Assembly: GCA_030077755.1 (NCBI GenBank)
Contig: JAQJZZ010000009.1
Coordinates: 1-37,812 of the forward strand
DNA: 37,812 nt
Direction: 5' to 3'
Origin: Filosporella fistucella
Taxonomy: Eukaryota > Ascomycota > Leotiomycetes > Helotiales
How positions within the stretch are numbered: the first letter of the stretch is position 1; every line of letters starts with the position of its first letter. A program made the translations under genes and the position numbers. Of this stretch, positions 29,208 to 37,812 are shown one piece after another. The notes under the pieces are model-generated. The model was given only the letters and a program-made list of their open reading frames with translations. It had not been told where the DNA came from and ran no database searches.

Positions 29208-29758
29208 TGTTAAATTTATAAATTATATTTAACATATAATACATATATAAAATAATAATAAACTATAAATTTACTTAAATTAGTTATAACTAATTTAAGT
29301 AAATATCTCTGCAAAAGTTATTTATAAATATTTGTGTAATGAGGTTACTATTTACGATGGCTTTATTTTATTTTTTATTATCTGTTCTGCTTATATATTT
29401 AATTATATTATAGGTAATTTAGTGTAAAAGTCTTTATTGGCAGTTTATTTTGCAAACCTAAATTAGATCTCTTTTTTTATGTAAATAAAAATGACAGAGG
29501 GAGTGGACTAATTTATTATGCTTATGTATAATAAAGAGGTATAGCCCTCTAGACTAATATATTTAGTTTACATTATATGTATTATAATGTCATAACTACC
29601 GTTATATGTAACCCTAAACATACTTATTTAAGAACATAATAAATAGACTATACCCCTTTTTTTTTTATTAACCAATCGTTTAATTTAACGTCTAGTTTTA
29701 TATAAAAAAAACACTTTTAACGTCTAGATAAAATAACAAACATAACTTAAACATAAAT
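29208..29758 (+). other. nad5-cob spacer with element A
   Basis: Starts with a strong inverted repeat (AAATTTACTTAAATTAG with CTAATTTAAGTAAAT, about 29267-29304). Element A copy 3 occupies about 29430-29600. The rest, down to the cob ATG, is AT-rich; I see no tRNA or ORF. Confidence 0.5.
29430..29600 (+). repeat. Dispersed structured element A, copy 3 (ahead of cob)
   Basis: AGAGGGAGTGGAC (29496-29508), an eight-pair hairpin TTTATTAT with ATAATAAA, then GTATAGCCCT (29539-29548) continuing CT. The outer stem is AGAGGG with CCCTCT, six perfect pairs. It is the clearest example of the fold. Confidence 0.6.
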
Positions 29759-30907
29759 ATGAGAATTTTAAAAAGTCATCCTTTATTAAAATTGGTTAAC
29801 TCCTATATAATTGATTCACCACAACCATCTAATCTTAGTTACTTATGAAATTTTGGTTCTTTATTGGCTGTATGTTTAATAATACAAATAATAACGGGAG
29901 TAACTTTAGCTATGCACTACAACCCTAGTGTATTAGAAGCCTTTAATTCAGTAGAACACATAATGCGTGATGTAAATAACGGATGATTAATACGTTATTT
30001 ACATAGTAACACTGCATCAGCTTTCTTCTTTTTAGTATATCTACATATAGGTAGAGGTTTATATTATGGATCATACAGAGCACCTAGAACATTAGTTTGA
30101 ACATTAGGTACAGTAATTTTCATATTAATGATAGTTACAGCTTTCTTGGGATATGTATTACCTTATGGTCAAATGAGTTTATGAGGTGCAACTGTTATAA
30201 CTAACCTAATGAGTGCTATACCTTGAATAGGACAAGATATTGTGGAATTTTTATGAGGTGGTTTTTCCGTTAATAATGCTACTTTAAATAGATTCTTTGC
30301 CTTACATTTTGTTTTACCTTTTGTATTAGCTGCTTTAGCTTTAATGCATTTAATTGCACTTCACGATAGTGCTGGGTCAGGTAATCCTTTAGGTGTTTCA
30401 GGTAACTATGATAGATTACCTTTTGCCCCTTATTTCTTATTTAAAGATTTAATCACTATATTTATATTTATGATTATATTAAGTATATTTGTATTCTTCA
30501 TGCCTAATGTATTAGGAGATAGTGATAATTATATTATGGCTAACCCTATGCAAACACCTCCTGCTATAGTTCCTGAATGGTACCTTTTACCATTCTATGC
30601 TATATTAAGATCTATACCTAATAAATTATTAGGGGTTATTGCAATGTTTAGTGCAATAGTAATTTTATTAGCTATGCCTTTTACTGATTTAAGTAGAAGT
30701 AGAGGTATACAATTTAGACCTTTAAGTAAAATTGCTTTTTATATTTTTGTAGGTAATTTCTTAATATTAATGCAATTAGGTGCCAAACATGTTGAATCTC
30801 CATTCATAGAATTTGGACAAATTAGTACTGTTATATATTTTTCTCATTTTTTAATTTTTGTACCCTTAATTAGTTTATTAGAAAATAGTCTAATCGAACT
30901 AAAATAG
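29759..30907 (+). CDS. cob: Cytochrome b
   Basis: Cytochrome b carries the two hemes of complex III and the two quinone sites. The frame is 382 residues, ATG 29759 to TAG 30905-30907, uninterrupted although this gene often has introns in fungi. Heme ligands: His82 and His96 ([20 protein letters not shown]), His183 and His197 ([19 protein letters not shown]). The Qo motif [18 protein letters not shown] is at about 30574-30627; its Trp is one of the few TGG codons. Element A lies upstream in place of a tRNA. Confidence 0.98.
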
Positions 30908-31084
30908 TTTACTTAACTTAGACATAGATATAATATATCTTTTAAATTTCAGTATTTACGTACATATAGGTGATGTTGTTTGTATTATTTATAGTGATTA
31001 ATTGTACAATATTTGTAATGTAACGTTAAATACATTTGTATTCCTTTTTTATTTCCCAGACAACTTAATTTAATATATTAACTT

Positions 31085-31240
31085 ATAAAATATTGGTTTA
31101 ATACTTCTATTTGGTTTCGTATTTTATAAAAAAGTACGAAGGCTAAAAGAAATCTCTTTTTTGTTTAGGCTAAAAAAGAATAGAGGGAGTAGACTGTATT
31201 ATTTGCTTTTATTACGCAATATATACAGGTATAGCTCTAT
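31085..31240 (+). repeat. Dispersed structured element A, copy 4 (cob-cox1)
   Basis: The small hairpin TTTCGTA/TACGAA, then AGAGGGAGTAGAC (31182-31194), an imperfect long hairpin TGTATTATTTGC with GCAATATATACA, then GTATAGCTCT (31229-31238). Here the 3' block reads CTCT and pairs with AGAG, a changed pair relative to the CCCT copies. Confidence 0.55.
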
Positions 31241-31496
31241 ATATATTAAATATAATATAAGTGATATTACAACCCTATATACCCAAATTTTTACATAAAA
31301 CTTTTAATTTGGTTGTAAGCATAAAATAACTATCCAAGATATTTAATTACTTATCAATTTAAATTCTAAGTTTGATAAAATTATCTATTAATATAGTAAA
31401 TAATTTTTATTTATCTTCATATGAAATACCTGCGTTATAGTCATATAATATTAATATATAAATACTACATCATAACCAGATAAACTCTGAAAATAC

Positions 31497-31521
31497 AAGT
31501 AATGTAGCTGTTTTGTAACCA
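31497..31521 (+). repeat. Fragment of tRNA-Thr
   Basis: Twenty-five bases identical to the tRNA-Thr gene, covering the 3' part of the D arm and the anticodon loop including TTTTGTAACC. No acceptor or T arm is present, so it cannot be a tRNA gene. It indicates past copying of tRNA sequence into the cox1 leader region. Confidence 0.7.
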
Positions 31522-32226
31522 AAAAAATACCTTAATAATGTTTAAAACATTACTATTTAGCTCATTATTAATATAATAAATAACTGGTTATTTCATTCAA
31601 AAGGTTATAAACCCTAAAGTATTCACTTTATAAATATAATATTTATCTAAAAAAGTTTATAGATTAATAATACCAATTCTTGTGTTAGGTAACTAATATT
31701 TGTATTTTACTTTATTTACCATAACACTGATAATATTTGATGTTTTAACTGCATTAATTTGTTCAATATAATTTTTTTTTTACTTTATTTTTAACCAAAT
31801 TATTTCGAATAAGAACCCCAAATTCAATAAAAAAAAAAATGAGGCTAATTATTTTTTATTAGTATAGGATAGTATATTACTATCTATAAAATTTCTTTAG
31901 TAAACTTTAGTTTAATCTACCTTTACTTAAACACTATTTGTACGGCTTTTATATTCTCTATACATACGTAAAAAATAGTTTTACTATACGAAATTAAACC
32001 ACGATTATTCTAGGTTAAATACGGATATACTCTTAGTATAAAGTAAGCTTTTAGCTTACTTGATGTTAATATAGTCCTTAAAAAGGGACTAATATATGTA
32101 TATAATACATATATTATAATATTAAACTAACTAACCTAATTTACCTAGATAATTTAAAATTATCTAAAAAAAAAGATAATTTAAAAATATGCGTTTATCC
32201 TAATACACATAAATACAGCCTACCTT

Positions 32227-34002
<1,776 letters not shown>

Positions 34003-34022
34003 CTTTTATTTTAAAGGCTACT

Positions 34023-34304
34023 ATGAATCAATTAAAGAGATAACACGATAGACTTCAACAGGATCTAGAAGCTTTGGCAGTAGCTCAACAAGCTATTTTA
34101 GACCATAATGATACATTCGTAGGGAATGCTCGTAATTATAATAACCCTGCGTTTGTGGATAGTGAAGTAGAATGCGAAAAAGCAGCTATCGCATATGCTG
34201 GTCTTGAAGGAAGACGTGATGCAATCATTTCTATAATGGAAAACCTTGAAGGTGGCGGTAGAGATACTGCACCATTATCTTCAAATCGTGCAAACCTGGA
34301 ATAA
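34023..34304 (+). pseudogene. ORF relic after cox1, coiled-coil type
   Basis: ATG at 34023 reads MNQLKR then an in-frame TAA (34041-34043), after which the frame stays open to TAA at 34302-34304: HDRLQQDLEALAVAQQ, then PAFVDSEVECEKAAIAYAG and an Asp/Arg-rich end. The charged, Ala/Leu-rich pattern fits a coiled coil like the C terminus of the ORF at 35817-36938. It has a coding-like composition (GCG, CGT codons). Probably a broken copy of that family; weak evidence. Confidence 0.45.
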
Positions 34305-34321
34305 GAAGGAAACGAATAACA

Positions 34322-34920
34322 ATGAAAAATATAAAAAATTAATTTAAATTTATAATACCTATAGGTATTACTATCCTGACAAATCTTCTAAAAAGGTTAC
34401 CCACCTACTTTATTTTATTTTGCATGCATAAATGTGTACCGGGTAGAGATATTGCTTTATTAGCTTATATTACAACTCGCTTTCAATTTGGTCTTTTTGT
34501 TGAAATGATTAATACATTTAAATTTTATTTAATAAATAGTTTAACAAATAGTTCTAAATATATAGCTTATAAAGAAAAATGTAAAAAGTCCTATTTATAT
34601 ACAGACTGATATAATGTGTATCATAGATCTAAAGTTTATCTTAAAGATCCTAGTCCTAAAATTTTTAGGTCTTCTCGTCATATTTTTGAAATGGGTATAA
34701 AAAATAAAGCATCCAAACACAAACATGATGAAAAAGCTAATAGTTTATTAGCAATTAAAAAAAAAAATACTTAATGAAACAAATTCATTAAATAAAAAGC
34801 CCGTAATAATCCTAATGATGAAAAGTTAAAGTATGAATATTATAAAAAAAAATAGTAGAAGGACTTGAAGCAAAGAAAGATTATGAAGAACACACAAAAT
34901 ATCTTTAAAAAAAGGTAGAT
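34322..34920 (+). pseudogene. Frameshifted ORF relic of unknown family
   Basis: ATG at 34322 reads MKNIKN then an in-frame TAA (34340-34342). The frame continues FKFIIPIGITILTNLLKRLP, a hydrophobic stretch, then CVPGRDIALLAYITTRFQFG, a basic region (YNVYHRSKVYLKDPSPKIF) and stops at 34772-34774. Further coding-like Lys/Glu-rich pieces follow in other frames (NNPNDEKLKYEYYKK at about 34808-34852 and VEGLEAKKDYEEHTKYL at about 34857-34907), each change being next to an A run. It is either a decaying gene or a gene with homopolymer reading errors. Family not recognised. Confidence 0.45.
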
Positions 34921-35139
34921 TGGTTGGTTACAATATTAAAGAGCAATTGTATTTTTATTTATTTAGTTTTTACTTTTAGTAACCTTTACAAAATATTTCC
35001 TTTTAAACAATCGTATAATTTAATTCACAAATTAGTACTTATAATAGGTTTCATGCTTTTGTTTTGTAAACACTATAAAAATATATTAATATTTGTTATT
35101 TATAAAGATAAAAAAGATACAATGAGTACATTAATTTCG

Positions 35140-35402
35140 TAGGGTTTTTTATTAAAATCGAAAACATTTATTTTAAGTATAGCCCTATAAGATATATATG
35201 GATAAATTTAATATAATTAATGACTTATAAATTGAAGTATACGCTACGGCAAATAAATTAGACTATATAATATAATGATATATTATATTGATGCTCGTTT
35301 TATACTTGTCATAGGCTAACTATGATAAATCTCTTAGAGTTTATATAGATATTGGGTAAACGCAGGATTATATCTTAAAATCCTTTTTAGTATAGCCCAT
35401 TT
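35140..35402 (+). repeat. Dispersed structured element A, two short copies (ahead of the 373-residue ORF)
   Basis: First: TAGGG, an AT-rich loop, then GTATAGCCCT (35177-35186). Second: TTGGG, the hairpin AGGATT with AATCCT, then GTATAGCCCA (35390-35399), where TGGG pairs with CCCA. The closing pair changes with the partner base in each copy. GGCTAACTATGATAA between them recalls the tail of copies 1 and 2. Confidence 0.5.
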
Positions 35403-35816
35403 TATAGAAAAAAATATGTGATAATATAATAATTAAATATGCTTTTATTTTTGTAAATATCATTTATTTTTATCAATATCGATACCAAGAATACTTTGTA
35501 CAATTAACTTTAAATTATACGCTAATTTAATAAGAGATCTTGCGTGTCTACATGCCTTAACGATATCTGAATAACAATAGATATACAATGTAAAGATAGA
35601 TCAATGGCTACTGTAGAATATTATATGACAACCTATTCTAGGTAAATAAACTTATGTTTTTATCTTAATTCAAAATTTATATTTAAATAATAAATTTAAA
35701 TTTATTTAGTAATGAGTGTGATAATTAAATATGATTATTTTGGTTATTATACTCATTAATGCGTATAAATTCTTATTATATTTAATAAGAATTTATACCC
35801 ATACAAAAAAAAAAGA

Positions 35817-36938
35817 ATGAAGTTATTTAAAGTTAATAAAGTTAAACAAACCCTGGCGTGTTTTACTTTAGCTAAATTCATAGCGGCAATGTTTACTATT
35901 ATAATAATTGCAGGACTTAAATATTACATTTCAGGTAGTTTTCATATAGATTATTCAGAGTTTATAGATAACGTAACTATAGGATTAACAGGTTGAACAT
36001 TTAATACTCTTTTTATAGCATGATTTACCGAATATCTAGGTATAAAAGGTATTAATATTAATCTAGAACAAATCTTATTTGGTTTCGAAAAATTAAAATT
36101 GGGTGAAGGATCTTCAATTGAAGATACTAAGCCTAAATTATATAATGCTATGAATCCAGAAGGTTCTAATTCAAGTAAAGGATCAGATAATGGGGGAGGT
36201 AGATATCGAAAGGATCCTCGTGTACATCCTTATCCAAGGGATGGTAGACGATTAGTTCGAAGTTGAGTTTTTGATGATGATGATAGTAGTAGCGATACCG
36301 ACACAATTAAAGCTAAAAGTGATAGCGGTAGCGATACTGAAACCGAGTCAGAACCAAAAAAAAAAGGTAAAAAAATTACCTCAGCTAAAAATACACTAGA
36401 TAAAGAAAAAGTTATAGGACCTGCTGTAAATAATCCTTCAAATAAAGGAAAAGGTATAGCAGGAGTAGTGAGTGGCTCTTTAACTGGTATAATGCCTATT
36501 GAACCACCATTTGCTGCATGGAACCGTATCTTTCCTGGGGTAGATCCATCTGCATTAGGCCCCCCTAGAATTAACCCTGGTCCTGGATTTAATGTACCTG
36601 GTGGTGAAGTACCTATAAATGATGATATATGTAAACATATTGATTACAATTCGCATATACTAAAGCAATTCAAAACGATGGATTTAGCTTTAGCTATACA
36701 GCAAAGAAATGCTTATTTAATGTACATAGATGTTATAAATAGTAAACTAGCGTACGCACAAAACGCGTTAAGTAAAGTCCCTACAATTCCTACAACCCAA
36801 CATGAATTTAATTTAAAAAATACAATATTAAGAGATCTAGAAAAATTTAATAGAGATAAGATACGGTCAGAAGCCAAAGCTACTCTACTTAATTCTAGAA
36901 TACAGTTTATAGAAGCTAAAACTAATAATAATAATTAA
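35817..36938 (+). CDS. Unknown membrane-anchored ORF, 373 residues
   Basis: An intact frame, ATG 35817 to TAA 36936-36938, with three TGA Trp codons. Seen: a basic N terminus (MKLFKVNKVKQ), a hydrophobic helix (about 15-40), a second hydrophobic stretch (GLTGWTFNTLFIAWFTEYLG, about 55-74), LEQILFGFEKLKLGEGSS, then [19 protein letters not shown] (near 103-121). A long low-complexity acidic/basic linker with an Asp/Ser run follows, then a Pro/Gly-rich segment (about 225-270) and an alpha-helical C terminus with [16 protein letters not shown] and NALSK-P also occur in the nad5 extension. I believe related free-standing ORFs occur in other ascomycete mitochondria, but no function is known to me. 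It follows element A and precedes tRNA-Cys and atp9. Confidence 0.75.
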
Positions 36939-37062
36939 TTTCAATGAATATAAATTATTTAGTATTGGTTTATTTATAAGTTCGTGCTACGGTTTAGGGT
37001 AATTGGTGTATATATAATTATGCTTGTAGCTGGGGGATGCTCATATAATTATATATATATTA

Positions 37063-37134
37063 GGGATATGTTGTAGATGGTTCTACGATTGGATTGCAAA
37101 TCTATTTTAAGAGGTTCGATTCCTCCGTATCTCT
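37063..37134 (+). tRNA. trnC: tRNA-Cys(GCA)
   Basis: Acceptor GGGATAT/GTATCTC, D stem TGTA/TCTA region, anticodon loop TTGCAAA (GCA), T arm GAGG-TTCGATT-CCTC. It stands apart from the two large tRNA clusters, upstream of atp9. Confidence 0.88.
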
Positions 37135-37272
37135 TATCTACTTATAGTTTATTAATATAATAAACGTCACATGGTTTTATATAATTGCTATTATATATAT
37201 ATTATACAAAACTTAATTGTTATTAAAAAGTAGCAATTTTAATTTACTGGGGTTTCCTCTAGTACGTATTAA

Positions 37273-37515
<243 letters not shown>

Positions 37516-37773
37516 TCCTAAAATAAATATATATATATGTATATTTTAGTCTTTTTTTTTTTATATCTATAAATAAAAATTTGCATACTAATAAAAAAAT
37601 GAAAAAAAAAAACTTAGTAATAATATTGAATTATATTATGCTATTAATAGTACATAGGCTTTTTCATATTATATACAACATTATAGTATAAAAAAAGTTA
37701 TAATGGTTTTATAAATACGTAAAAAAAAACTTTTAGTTTAATATATGTATATATTATACATATATTAATAAAA
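37516..37773 (+). other. AT-rich spacer after atp9
   Basis: No ORF or tRNA until the truncated tRNA-Arg. The inverted repeat ATATATGTATAT/ATTATACATATAT lies near 37741-37766. Confidence 0.4.
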
Positions 37774-37812
37774 TTCTTATTAGCTTAATGGTAGAGCAGG
37801 ATACTTCTAATA
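37774..37812 (+). tRNA. trnR: tRNA-Arg(UCU), cut by the window end
   Basis: Acceptor 5' strand TTCTTAT, D arm GCT-TAATGGTAG-AGC, anticodon 5' stem GGATA, loop CTTCTAA (TCT), and the first bases of the 3' stem (TA). The T arm and 3' acceptor are outside the window. It would read AGA/AGG, the main Arg codons here. Confidence 0.85.

Larger units (their letters stand above)
30908..32226 (+). other. cob-cox1 spacer with element A and a tRNA-Thr fragment
   Basis: A 1.3-kb spacer. Element A copy 4 lies at about 31085-31240. At 31497-31521 there is an exact 25-base piece of tRNA-Thr (D arm to anticodon arm). The hairpin AAGTAAGCTTTTAGCTTACTT is at about 32041-32061, and an inverted repeat TATATGTATATAATACATATA follows near 32093-32113. 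The remainder is AT-rich with no ORF. Confidence 0.5.

Noticed and set aside
34924..35142. 72-codon ORF before element A
   Set aside because: A Phe/Ile/Lys-rich AT-driven product with no motif; it could be another relic but I cannot support it.

Overview
The window is a nearly complete fungal mitochondrial genome read on one strand. It is strongly AT-rich. TGA occurs at conserved tryptophan positions in almost every protein and a tRNA-Trp with anticodon UCA is present, so translation table 4 applies. All standard genes are found (nad1-6, nad4L, cob, cox1-3, atp6, atp8, atp9, rps3, rns, rnl), all on the plus strand. The order nad1-nad4-atp8-atp6-rns-nad6-cox3-rnl-nad2-nad3-cox2-rps3-nad4L-nad5-cob-cox1-atp9, the tRNA clusters on both sides of rnl, the TAATG overlap of nad4L and nad5, and the joined nad2/nad3 point to a filamentous ascomycete (Pezizomycotina). 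A leotiomycete is my guess, not something the sequence proves. The window opens inside nad1 (start codon missing) and ends inside tRNA-Arg(UCU), so probably only a short piece of the circle is absent.

Layout: 1-5000 holds nad1, nad4, atp8 and atp6. A mitochondrial RNase P RNA gene (rnpB, about 5002-5276) lies just before rns (5370-7031). Then come tRNAs Tyr, Asn, Arg(UCG), nad6, Val and cox3. From 9.9 to 12.4 kb there is a tRNA cluster (Lys, Gly, Asp, Ser, Trp, Ile, Ser, Pro) interrupted by an unknown ORF and a free-standing GIY-YIG endonuclease gene. rnl spans about 12.64-16.03 kb and has no intron at its usual domain V site. A second tRNA cluster (Thr, Glu, Met, Met, Leu, Ala, Phe, Leu, Gln, His, Met) leads to nad2-nad3. 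After a broken partial cox1 copy come cox2, a free-standing rps3, nad4L-nad5, cob and cox1. The end holds ORF relics, a 373-residue unknown ORF, tRNA-Cys and atp9.

No protein or rRNA gene is visibly interrupted by an intron; rps3, usually carried in an rnl intron in this group, stands alone. The unusual content is between the genes: (a) a two-copy element of about 170 nt whose hairpins differ in sequence but keep pairing; (b) a dispersed GGG-hairpin-GTATAGCCC element in seven copies, found ahead of nad4, rps3, nad4L, cob, cox1 and the 373-residue ORF, that is, ahead of genes without a tRNA in front; (c) a smaller GGTAGAA hairpin family; (d) a reading frame fused to the end of nad5 that shares motifs with the free-standing 373-residue ORF; (e) relics of similar ORFs downstream of cox1.
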